From: Macrothele yani
Taxonomy: Eukaryota > Arthropoda > Arachnida > Araneae > Macrothelidae
DNA length: 64,000 nt
Direction of reading: 5' to 3'
Assembly (NCBI GenBank): GCA_039090855.1
Contig: CM077023.1
Location: 79,769,127 to 79,833,126 of the forward strand
Every line of letters begins with the position of its first letter. The first letter of the stretch is position 1. Of the stretch, positions 43,215-52,989 are shown piece after piece. A program made the translations under genes and the position numbers. The notes beneath the pieces were generated by a model that was not told the DNA's origin, made no database searches, and was given only the letters and a program-made list of their open reading frames with translations.

Positions 43215-43681
43215 TTGTCCGTCCGTCCGTCCGTCCGCACGATAACTGGCGTAAAAATGGTTCGATTTCGATGAAATTTTAGTATGTGGTAGGGGACCAC
43301 CTGGGGATGAACTCTATTGAAAATGGGACGAATGGGGTCAACGATAACGACGTAAGAGAGGGATCCATTCCATTGCACTATGCGTCATAACTTGCGTAAA
43401 TATGGTTCGATTTCAATGAAATTTTACTATGTGGTAGGGGACCGCCTGGGTACGAACGCTATTCAAAATGGGAAAATTGGGGTCAAAGGTCAGGACATAA
43501 GAGCGGGATACATTCCATTGCCCTTATGCGTCATAACGTGCGTAAAAGTGTTCGATTTCGATGAAATTTCAGTATGTGGTAGGGGACCGTCTGTGGACGA
43601 ACCCTATTGAAAATGGACGAAACGGGGTCAAAGCTCAAGGCATAGGATTGCGATCCATTCCATCACCCTTATCCCATATTA
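43215..43681 (+). repeat. ~145-bp tandem repeat, three units
   Basis: Begins with a (TCCG)n-rich run. Each unit has TTCGATTTCGATGAAATTTT, AGTATGTGGTAGGGGACC, CTATTGAAAATGGGACGAA-type text and GATCCATTCCATTGC. TTCGATTTC starts at 43261, 43406 and 43551. Two further units lie at 44636-44920 beyond the foldback element. Units resemble repeats found in many invertebrates; no coding region. Confidence 0.85.
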
Positions 43682-43685
43682 TTAA

Positions 43686-44290
43686 GGTGGACGTCAAGTA
43701 ATTTTGCTTCCTGTACTTCCAATGGAAAAATTTTTGTACACATTTCCTTCACAATTAATGTGTTCTCAAGGATGAAAATTTGAACATCGATTAAAATAAC
43801 TTCATATTATAACTTGGAATACTTAATATTTTCTAAAACATAACCATAATTATATTAAAAATCAATAACTTTTCCTTTGGTGGTGTTGAAACCAGAAAAA
43901 GGATGGCGCGACCTGCACTTTGATGACGTCAGTAGACAGACAAATGTTGGATTGCATAATTATGGTTATGTTTTAGAAAATATTAGGTATTCCAAGTAAC
44001 AAAATGAAGCTATTTTAATCGATGTTCAAATTTACATCCTTGTGAACGCATTAATTGTCCAGAAAAAAGATGGCGCAACCTGTATTTTCATGACGTCAGT
44101 AGACAAACAAATGTTGGATTGCATAATTATGGTTATGTTTTAGAAAATATTAAGTATTGCAAGCTATAAAATGAAGATATTTTAATCGATGTTCAAATTT
44201 TCATCTTTGGGAACGCATTAATTGGGAAAAAAATGTGTACAGAAATTTTTCCATTCGAAGTACAGGAAGCAAAATTACTTGACGTTCACC
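43686..44290. mobile_element. Foldback MITE with TTAA target duplication
   Basis: TTAA flanks at 43682-43685 and 44291-44294. The ends GGTGGACGTCAAGTAATTTT and GGTGAACGTCAAGTAATTTT (reverse complement of the right end) begin inverted repeats that extend about 180 bp. TTAA targeting is typical of piggyBac and Kolobok superfamilies. No transposase gene is present. Confidence 0.85.
43896..44215. repeat. Internal direct duplication within the foldback MITE
   Basis: The ~155-bp block beginning CCAGAAAAAGGATGGCGCGA and ending AACGCATTAATTG is repeated with CCAGAAAAAAGATGGCGCAA. Shared features include GATGACGTCAGTAGAC / CATGACGTCAGTAGAC and AATGTTGGATTGCATAATTA. It lengthens the right arm relative to the left. 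Confidence 0.85.
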
Positions 44291-44294
44291 TTAA

Positions 44295-44635
44295 AGGAGC
44301 AATTCTTGTATGCATGTAAATTTTATTTTGAAAACGGCTCTAAGAATTTTGATGAAAGTCGTTAACGTGCCGTTTTCTGGTACTAGAAATCGATTTAGCT
44401 TGATCTTGACTTTAGGAAAATGCGTTTAGTGGGTTAAATAACCACCCCGAATTACCACGTTTTTAGTGTAGTGTCATGGCGTCGTTCCATTAGATGTTGG
44501 CGCGCGGTCACGCCATCTGTCTCATTACGTCACGCGTTGTGTGTGGATCCTATTAAAGTTTTATGACGTCACACTCTTGCAAGCAGATGTTCGCGATTCC
44601 GATCTGTCTCATTACGTCACGCGTTGTGTGCGTAT
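44295..44635. other. Mostly unrecognised; includes a repeated TTACGTCA-bearing segment
   Basis: ATCTGTCTCATTACGTCACG followed by CGTTGTGTG occurs at 44514 and again at 44601. TTACGTCA resembles a CRE/ATF site, but no promoter or gene is evident here. Confidence 0.5.
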
Positions 44636-44920
44636 GTTCGTCCGCACGATAACTCGCATAAAAATCGTTCGATTTCGATGAAATGATAGTATGTGGTAAA
44701 GGAACATCTGGGAAGGAACCCTATTGAAAGTGAACGACATTGGGTCAAAGGTCAGGACTTAGGAGCGGGATCCATTCCACTGCTCTTATGCGTCATAACT
44801 AACGTAAAGGTTCAATTTCGATTAAATTTTAGTATGTGGTAGGGGACCACCTGGGGGCAAACCCTATTGAAAATTGGCGAAATGGGGGTCAAAGGTCATT
44901 TTCCTCATAACTTGTGTAAT
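44636..44920 (+). repeat. ~145-bp tandem repeat, two further units
   Basis: Same unit as at 43215-43681, with TTCGATTTCGATGAAAT near 44668 and TTCAATTTCGATTAAATTTT at 44811 (143-bp spacing). Confidence 0.8.
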
Positions 44921-44966
44921 AACTTGAGTAATGATTTCTAGTATGTTGGAAAGCGTATCATAATCA

Positions 44967-45513
44967 ATGCATTGCATGATTTTACTAACTTGTTGTTTAA
45001 GTCCTATCTTTCTAACCAATCCCATTGTGTTATTTATAACTCCCATGTTTCTGATCGCTATGTTGCCATGTCTGGGATGCCCCAAGGATCTAATTTCCAA
45101 CCACATTTGTTTTCCATATACATTAATGACTTTGCTTTTTACATTGATGATCCTTGTCTCTTGTTCGTTCGTGATCTCAAGCTTTATCGCAATGTACAGA
45201 CTCTTGATGACTGTCTTGGTCTTCAAACTAACATCAATAACCTGCTTTAGTGGTGTACGAGTCCAACTTGGCCTTTGAAAGCCATATCCAGAGAATTGTG
45301 CGTTCAGCCTATAGAAATCTTGGATTCATTATGCGATTTTCTAAGTGTTTTTCCAATCCTCAGACACTTATTCACATTTCTGAGACTACTGTTAGACCTT
45401 CAGTAGAGTGTGTTGCCATCAGTTTTAGCACTAGCCTCGTTACACTTCTAAATGAAATTGAAAAAGTACAAAACAGATTTCTACACCTTACACCTTTTTC
45501 ACAGATCTATTAG
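44967..45513 (+). pseudogene. LINE reverse transcriptase (C-terminal part)
   Basis: The frame at 44972 reads VSDRYVAMSGMPQGSNFQPH then LFSIYINDFAF, the PQGS motif region. The active-site box reads CLLFVRDLKLYRNVQTLDDC, where FADD is expected, so one catalytic Asp is gone. After a frame change the second piece (45250-45513) gives VYESNLAFESHIQRIVRSAY and RNLGFIMRFSKCFSNPQTLI, the familiar D..LTF..HI....KA.R.LGFI.R region. The frame ends where the MITE begins. Confidence 0.8.
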
Positions 45514-46141
45514 GGGCCGTCCATAAAGTACGTCCGAGATTACATGGGGAGGGGGTGGGGTCCTGACAACCGGACCAAATGTGACATGGTGGAGGGAGGG
45601 AGGGAATTTTAGTGATTGGGACATTCAGCGGCAAAAATATAGTGGATGGTATTTCTTCGTTTCGTTTTCTCTCTTTTTTTTTCTTCTTTTAATAGTTAAA
45701 GGTACGAAATATTTCAGATTTCTGATGACATGTTGCTAAATCAGAATATTAATATTAAGTTCTCGTATTTGTACTACCAAATCTATCGTGTTTTGTAGAT
45801 GGTATAATGGGGAGTGTTGCAACCTTGAATGCGTGCGTTCATTTGTAGATCTTTATTTCATAATGATAAAGTTCGGGTAGCATTTGGGAATAAATTAATG
45901 GCTAAATAATAAATATTTTCTGAAGAAAAGGTTTAAATATATGGAAGATTTCTTTAAGTAATTACATGTTTTCTTTCTGTTTCTCAATAGACTTCTAAAA
46001 GCAGTCGTCAAAAATAAAGGGGGTTGTGGGCATTAGGACGTACTTTTTAGGGAGGAGGTGTCAACAACCGGACAAAATGTGACATGGGGGAGGGGGGTCT
46101 GAAAATAGTAAAAATCACGGACGTACTTTATGGACAGCCCC
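45513..46141. mobile_element. PIF/Harbinger-like MITE inside the LINE
   Basis: Ends GGGGCCGTCCATAAAGTACG and GGGGCTGTCCATAAAGTACG (reverse complement) match at 23 of the first 24 positions. TTA flanks both ends (45510-45512 and 46142-46144), the 3-bp duplication of PIF/Harbinger. Joining the flanks restores the LINE frame (SQIY then LKSISP). Near each end lies a TGACAACCGGACCAAATGTG / TCAACAACCGGACAAAATGT segment in direct orientation. No transposase. Confidence 0.9.
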
Positions 46142-46519
46142 TTAAAGTCTATATCGCCGATATCCCGACAGCCAACCTTCTCTCTCTCTTCAAGATGACC
46201 TCTCTACATTCGAGAAGGCAGACTCTTCAACTTCAACTTCTTTCTGTACGGTATCATTAATAGAGAAATAAGTGATATTCTAATTGTAAACCGATTAAAT
46301 TTGCATGTGCCACGTTCACCATGGACAAACTCTGAAGCATCATATACATTACCATTCTGCAGGACTGAAGCTGGGAAAAATTATCCGTTAAGCAAAATGT
46401 ATGGATTTCACAACTCATTTGAAGAATGCCCGGATATTTTTAATGAAAGCTATGCTTTCTTTCATAAAGCAATGTTTTGCAAGAATGTAATTATCCCTTT
46501 TAATGCACTAAGATGTTAG
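46142..46519 (+). pseudogene. LINE C-terminal region after the MITE
   Basis: Continues the LINE protein: LLSLFKMTSLHSR-type text, then REISDILIVNRLNLHVPRSP (about 46270), TNSEASYTLPFCRTEAGKNY and a stop at 46517. The RxP...xxTE...NYPL layout is the C-terminal tail of many jockey/CR1-type ORF2 proteins. Confidence 0.7.
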
Positions 46520-46597
46520 CGCACAATGACGCTATAGCAATCCTTGTAACTAGATCTACTGTCTGTAGGGATGTGCTTACAAATAAATAAATAAATA

Positions 46598-47530
46598 CAT
46601 TTCTATGACAATTATACCTATGCTTCTGTTATCTGGAAAATAACTGCAGCAATTTGTTTGAAGTTTATGGCTTGTTATTTTTTTTTTTTTTTTTTTGTAA
46701 AGTATTCAGTCAAGCATTTTTTTTTTAAATCAAACTTTCTGGCTGTCATTTTTACTCAGCATAGCTTCTGTTTGGAATTTTCTCTATTACTAAATTTGGC
46801 GAAGATCGACACTCCATATATGTGCGCGCGTGAGAGGTGTTTCGCATCTCCACAAATCTTGGAAATTTCTCTTGGAAGATGAGCATCAGTAGATTTCCTG
46901 TAGCTTTTAATTCGAGGGGGTTGCCGTTTCGGTTTAGTAAAATGCCAGGAAAAGATGAAATGCAGATGCTTTTTTGTTTTATGGTTAAAATGGATTGTTT
47001 GGAAATGCTGTTGGTAAGTCTGGTTTCGGTTTTAATAATTATTTTGCAGTTATATTCTTAAAAGAAGAATAACTTATACACACCTTATGATCAGGAGTGG
47101 CTTTGGTTAAAGTTTTATGACTGAATTTATTACGTCTTTCATTATGACTTCAATAAAAAGAAGGGGGAGATAAAAAGTATGACCAAAGTGAAAGAAATTA
47201 TTTTGAGCAATGGGAGACACAAAGTCTTTCTTATCCTCAATTTTATTTTGGTCTAATGTCTTCAGGTCTTTTACCTCTGTTTTAGTGAGATCCATAACTT
47301 GAATTACCGGTATGTTTAGGAATAACGCGGTAACACCACGGTTCTAGTTCTGCTATTGCATTCTGTTCAGTGCAGTTTCCTTCGGCCAAATCAATGCAAA
47401 GTAAACAAACTCTGTTTCACAAAAATAATAAGGTTCGAATTTTCTTTGGTGACTATTGATCCAATAGGTTTACTCTCTTTACGAGGTTTATTTTCCATTA
47501 AGCTCTTGGCATTTCAACGTCTAAAGGTAG
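46598..47530. other. Nothing recognised; T18 run
   Basis: A T run lies at 46678-46696. Short open frames (46658-47061) show no motif. Confidence 0.5.
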
Positions 47531-48237
47531 GAAGTATTTATTTCTTGATTTGTTGAGATAAATGGATGAGATTACGCATTCCAGTTATCACTGCTATACC
47601 TCCGCTGATGGAAGATTGATTAGAAAAAGAAATTGCATTGACAGCTGTGAACATGATAAAAATTTTCAAGCATTTTTCATCTTTTTCTTAAGGAGAATAT
47701 TCCTTCTAGGTTGATTACAACATTTTTAGTTCAATTACATTTTTTTTTTTTTTTTTTTTTTTTGATTGGAGGTTTAACGACCACCGTGAGCAACTCAATG
47801 GGCTATAAGCAGTCGCCCGTCCCTAATTTAGGGTCACTGGTTCCAGGGAAGGGAGAGAACCAGTGCCGTAAGACAAACACAACATCCATGCCTCACCGGG
47901 ATTCGAACCCGGACCCCGTTCGGACGAAATGAACAGAGGCCATCGCTTAGACCACTGCGCCACCGGGGCGGCCAATTACATTTCAATTTATACAGATGCG
48001 ATTAGCAAAATCCTTTTAATGTTAATTAGCTACAGCATTGACAAATAAATCTTTCATCCTAGACGGAACATTCTCCTTATGAAAAAGATGAAAAATGCTT
48101 GAAAAATTTTATAATGTTCACAGCTGTCGATGCAATTTTTTTCAAATCAATCTTTCATCAGCGTAGGTATGTAGCAGGGATAACTGGAATGCGTAATCTC
48201 ATCCATTTATCTCAACTAATCAGGAAATAAATACTTC
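47531..48237. mobile_element. Inverted-repeat element with a SINE near its centre
   Basis: GAAGTATTTATTTC opens the element and its reverse complement closes it. The arms (about 47531-47716 and 48052-48237) match over nearly 190 bp, including GAGATAAATGGATGAGATTA, CGCATTCCAGTTATC and TTTTTCAAGCATTTTTCATC-type text. I cannot define a target duplication. Superfamily unknown. SINE1 copy h is inserted in the spacer. Confidence 0.75.
47743..47972 (-). mobile_element. SINE1 copy h
   Basis: Near-consensus minus-strand SINE1 with a ~20-T tail on the left. CAATTACATTT flanks at 47732-47742 and 47973-47983, an 11-bp target duplication. Confidence 0.95.
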
Positions 48238-48748
48238 ATAATAATACTTCCTATAAAACACTATGCCGAATTTTCCAGATACTCTACTTTTTTCGCAAGG
48301 GGACGTCACATGTAGAACTTTATCTGCTCTTTTAAAACACCCATCTTAAAAATTATTTTTGCTAACGATTGATATTGCCTTGGTCACAATTTTCCAAGCA
48401 TATCCCATATCTGCGATGCAAAATTTTACCATTCAGTGAAGTATATTTAGAGTTTAAATTTCACGATACCACAAAATGCACATGACGGATTGGAAACAAA
48501 TATTTTATCTGTGTGTGTGTGTGTGTGTGTGTAATTGGTTCTAGCTTTGAACAACATTACATACATGTGTTTTGTTATTCAGGTGCACGATTTTATCATA
48601 AGGAACGGAAAAATATACTTGTACTTGACGCTATTCAATCTGTGCTTTCAAAAGTCCTACTTAAAGATTCCTTTTGAATTCGATTGCTGTAGTCACTACA
48701 TTTCCAGCCTCTGATGCAAAAATTTTCCTCTAGAAAGCGATGCTTTTT
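48238..48748. other. (GT)n microsatellite; rest unrecognised
   Basis: A (GT)n run of about 10 repeats lies at 48511-48532. Weak HINE-like text near 48290-48440 is too diverged to call. Confidence 0.45.
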
Positions 48749-50512
48749 AGCACGTCCTTTGTAAAAAAAGATCGTGCTTATGTTACCGGTTTCTCCGTCA
48801 GTCCGTCCGTCCATCTTACCCACGATATCTCTGCAGCTATTAGTCCGATTTGAAAAATTCTTTTTGTATTAGGAAGCTCGAAATATGCGAATGATGATCC
48901 TTTCTTTCGTTTTTTTTTTTTACGATGTACAACTTTGCCGCTAGTGGGCGTAAATGCAGATGATGTCGAATTCAAAAACACGTTTTATTCCACATATTTG
49001 CTTCTAAACATCCGATTGATAAAATTCTTTTATCTTTCGATTCCATTTATGTCGAAGAGTATTTTAGATATAGTTACTTTTTCAAACTACGCATAGATTT
49101 TCCTCTAGAGGGCGTAAAAGTAAATTACATTTTTCCCGATAACTCCTCTTCTAAAACTCCGATTTGAAGTTTTTTTTTCTTCAGCGGATACACCTCCTGA
49201 TGGAAAATCTTTTGCATATAATTTCAAATTTTTGGTAAAGAAAACTTTGGCCAAGTGTTAATTTTTGCTTCTGATGTATTTGCCATAAAATCTGAGCTCC
49301 TAAGATATCGATTGAAAAAATTCTTTCGTGGACGGATGTCACTTACATCGATAAACTTTTTCGGAATATTTTCTTCTTAAAATAATGCATGGTTTCTACG
49401 CCAGGAGGCGTAGATGTATATCTTATTTTTTGTCAATATCTCTACTTGTATGAGTCCGATTTGAAAAATTCTTTTCTTGTTGGATAGTGTTTTCAGTGTG
49501 ACATGTTTTTCATATAATTTCAAAATTTTCAAGTAGTTTATAGACTTTCCGCTAGGGGGCGTAAAGGTAAATTGCGTTTCCCCCTATATCTCTGCTCCTA
49601 GATCTCCGATTTGAAAAATTCTTTCTGCACCGGATACAGCTCCTGATGGGAAATCGTTTGCACATAGTTTCTAATTTTTGTAAAAAAAAATGGTTTGGCC
49701 ACCAGGGGCGTAAATCTTAATTTCAGCTTCTGATATATTTGGAGCAAAATATGAGCTTCTAAAATCTCGATTGCAAAAAAAGTCGTGTGTTGACCGATAA
49801 TACTCGTGTCGACAAACCTTTTAGGAACATTTTCTTCTTATAATAATGCATGGTTTCTACACCAGGGGGCGTAGACGTATATCTTATTTTTGTCAATATC
49901 TCTACTTCTAGGAGTCCGATTTGAAAAATTCCTTCTTTGTTGGATGGTGTTTGCGATGCGAAATGTTTTTCCTATAAATTCAAAATTTCCAAGTAAATCA
50001 TAGACTTTCCGCTAGGGGGCACAATAGCAAATTGCGTTTTCTGCGTTATTTCTGCTTTTAAAACTCCGATTTGAAAAATTCTTCCTGTATCGCATACAAG
50101 ACGTGATGGAAAATATTTTTCGCATAATTTCTAATGCTTGGTAAAGAATGGTTCGGCCACCAGGGGGGGCATAAGTTTTAATTTCTGCTTCTGATGTATT
50201 TGTAGCAAAATCTGGGCTCCTGAAAACTCGACTAAATTTTTTTTTCTTTGACCCGTAGTGCTTATATTGAAAAACCTTTTGCTAATACTTCCTTCCTAAT
50301 ATAATGCGCCGCCCCGGTGGCGCAGTGGTCTAAGGCGTTGGTCTCTGATCATTCGTCCGTAAGGGGTCCGGGTTCGAATCCCGGTCAGGCATGGATGTTG
50401 TGTTTGTCTTACGGCACTGGCTCTCTCCCTTCCCTGGAACCAGTGACCCTAAATTAGGGACGGGCGACTGCTTATAGCCCACTGAGTTGCTCACGGTGGT
50501 CGTTAAACCTCC

Positions 50513-50543
<31 letters not shown>

Positions 50544-50923
50544 ATATAATGCATGGTTTTCCCGCCAAGGGACGTAAAGTCACATCTTATTTTTCGTCGA
50601 TATCTCTGTTTCTAAGAGTCGGATTTGAAAAATTATTTCTGTGTTGGGGAGCGTTTCTGGTGCGAAATGTTTCTCATATAAATTCATGTTTTTCTTAACG
50701 CACAAGTCTGCAAACAGAGGGTGTAAGATCACGATTCCATTTACAGCAATATCTGTGGGATTAAAAACCCGATTGAAAAACTTCTTTCTTCCGTCAGATT
50801 GCTACTATTGTTTTCCATAACGGTTCCATTGACTTTGAATAGCTTTGATAAATTTAATTTGCGTCAGAACGGATTCAAAAGACGTGCTTATTACACCCGA
50901 AAATTCGGTGTCATCTTTCTTGT
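48749..50923 (+). mobile_element. HINE-like tandem-repeat element, copy 3 (complete)
   Basis: Begins AGCACGTCCTTTGTAAAAAA after a T run and ends CATCTTTCTTGT before TTTAATT, so it again sits between T residues. It has the 5' GCACG/CGTGC hairpin, the subterminal CAAAAGACGTGCTTATTACA, and the 3' ACACCCGAAAATTCGGTGT hairpin. Interior A-B-C submonomers follow the same order as copy 2. SINE1 copy i interrupts the last part. Without the SINE it is about 1.93 kb. Confidence 0.75.
50308..50541 (+). mobile_element. SINE1 copy i
   Basis: Plus-strand SINE1 with full head (GCCGCCCCGGTGGCGCAGTG), B box GGGTTCGAATCCCGG and a ~28-A tail. TAATATAATGC flanks at 50297-50307 and 50542-50552. The tail length and clean duplication suggest a fairly recent insertion. 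Confidence 0.95.
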
Positions 50924-52652
50924 TTTAATTATTGGTTGCACACTTTAAAGAAAGAAAAATCGCGATTCTGAAAGCTCGTCGTTAACTTTTCTTAAGATTA
51001 TACAACAGACTATATCATATCGATAGTCTCTTGTGTAATCTTTGGAAAAGTTAAAGTTCTGTTGAGATTTTCTGAATATGAAAGCACCAAAAATGCTGTT
51101 TTCATTACCAATATTGCTGATTTGAGACACAGGAATGAAGAATGAAAGCAAGGAAGAACAATGTTTAGAAATCCTTGTGTAACAAAAGTAAAATTGATGC
51201 CGTCGAAATTCAAGAATTATTACCTGTTGCCCTGTCCAAGGACTTTCCACAGGTTTTTGTGGAAAGTATCGTCAAGCAGTCAACAGAGGTAGAGGGATTA
51301 TTTCCTTACGAGAAAGACCTTGGAAACAACACTCACTCCTCTATTTCTCTTTTCTTTAGAGTCCCAACGCCAGTAATAATCTGAGACGGTTCTGGAGGTA
51401 AAGGGTCAGAAACATTTTCTTTTCATGGTAATTTAAAGACCTCCTTTAGCATTGAAAGCTAGTAAGTGTTGCTTATCGGTGATTTTTGATTATTGTCCCC
51501 AGGGAAAGAAGAGCAACAGAATCGAAAAACAAATGCAAAGCACATGCCTCATCCGGAACTTAGGTATGGAGTCAGAAACCTACGAATGACCATGCAATGC
51601 ATTAAAGCTTCTTTTCTCAGAGAAAAGAAGGATTTCAGTTTGCCTAAAGAAAATAGTTTTAACGCGAATTTTGTTTCCTTGTCTGCAGTTGAATCTCGAA
51701 CCATCCAGCTGCCTTAGTTTCTTAATTTCAAGTTGTGTTATTTTTAGATTCCTAGTATATGCAGCGGTTAACTTGCGAAGAAGAAAATTCAAAAATTAAT
51801 AGTTTTCAATTCTATCAGTAAAAAAGGTTTGAATGTTTGATGATTTAAAAACGAGTTTAGATTGGGGGGGGGTCATTTGCACTAGAGGAAAATGTTTTCG
51901 TAACGAAAATACTTAGTGTCGATAAATTAGTAAATATCGAATGCAGTTGTACCTGAAAAAAAATACTTTTGCTGTTGTCAAATTTAATTCACTAATGGGA
52001 AATGTGAGGTTGCTATAATTATTGTAGTAATTTAGGAACCAAATGTGAAAAAAAAAACAAAAAATTTTGCACAGAAGAAACATCATTTTTCTGTCAAATT
52101 CCTATGCTATGATAGGGAAGGACGGTTAATGGGTTTAATCCACCCTGGGAAAATATTCCCAGGAATCCATATAAAAAAAGTTCGATGTAAAGTAAAATCC
52201 TTAAAAAAAACAAGGAGGGTGCTTTGGCACATGCAAACATACACAGCGACGAATTGCATACAATTTCTCAAAGTTTACAAACGACAATTGTATAGTCACA
52301 TGGACCTGGCACATATGTTTCTTTCTATTTCTATTATAATGTTAATTTCTAACGAATTGTATCATCTGAATCACAGCATATTATCACCGGGATCTTGCCG
52401 CAACGAACATAAAGCTGTGACAAATCTAAGAAGTTGCGCTGATGATTTCGCTATACAAAAAACAACGCCCTGAGAATGGGAGGCCTGTGGCGCTGAACAT
52501 TTGTAAGACTCTGGATAAATCTAAAATTAGAAATGTAACGTAAATTATCTTCGTCAATTTCACTATTGCTTTACTATTTCATAAATGAACGATGTCATCG
52601 CTCTTTCCACGCTATTTTATAAACAACGAATAGCAACTGAAAAATTGTTCAT
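50924..52652. other. Mostly unrecognised; SINE1 fragment near 51495
   Basis: 51495-51562 resembles a SINE1 body fragment (CCAGGGAAAGAAGAGCAACA, CATGCCTCATCCGG) on the minus strand. A 142-codon open frame at 52045-52473 (+) is lysine-rich with no recognisable domain. I cannot tell whether it is real. Confidence 0.4.
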
Positions 52653-52723
52653 CGACACCGCTAGGATCGAACCCAAGATCTCGCGATAACTAGCCGAGTA
52701 CGATCGCTTTACGCTACGGTGCC
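52653..52723 (-). other. tRNA-like module (tRNA-derived repeat or pseudogene)
   Basis: On the minus strand it runs GGCACCGTAGCGTAAAGCGA to CGGTGTC. The outer ends pair (GGCACCG with CGGTGTC, one G-T). There is an A-box-like TAGCGTAAAG and a consensus B box (GGGTTCGATCCTAG). The D and anticodon arms are not convincing. It is unrelated to SINE1 and SINE2 heads. Confidence 0.55.
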
Positions 52724-52989
52724 AACAATTCAAACCGCTATTCGTGGTTTGTCAGTCAGCATCTGACTACACAAATCTATATTGATGGGCTCAGCAACTG
52801 ATGTGTCGCCATCTAGAGGCATTCAACAAAGCAAACTGTTTAATTACAGCTGATAGCTGATAAATCCTACAACTCTCAAGACAGAGAGTTGTAGAAGAGA
52901 CTTGGGAAGATCTTCATCCAGCAGAGGACCGCGAATTGTTGAAGATGGTATGTGTGTGCAAATACAGAAAATTTTATATTATGTGCTGA

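Larger units (their letters stand above)
44960..46597 (+). mobile_element. Jockey/CR1-like LINE, 5' truncated, split by a MITE
   Basis: RT C-terminal half, thumb and C-terminal region are present; the 5' part is lost at about 44960. A Harbinger-like MITE (45513-46141) interrupts the frame. The 3' end is an (AAAT)n tail at about 46579-46597, the type of short tandem tail seen in non-LTR elements of this side of the tree. Confidence 0.8.

Noticed and set aside
43215..43240. TCCGTCCGTCCGTCCG as a stand-alone microsatellite
   Set aside because: It is a constant part of the start of the 145-bp repeat and also of HINE-like elements.
52045..52473. 142-codon open frame
   Set aside because: Lysine-rich, no recognisable domain, no splice or promoter context, in an AT-rich stretch where a frame of this size can arise by chance. 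Not called as a gene.
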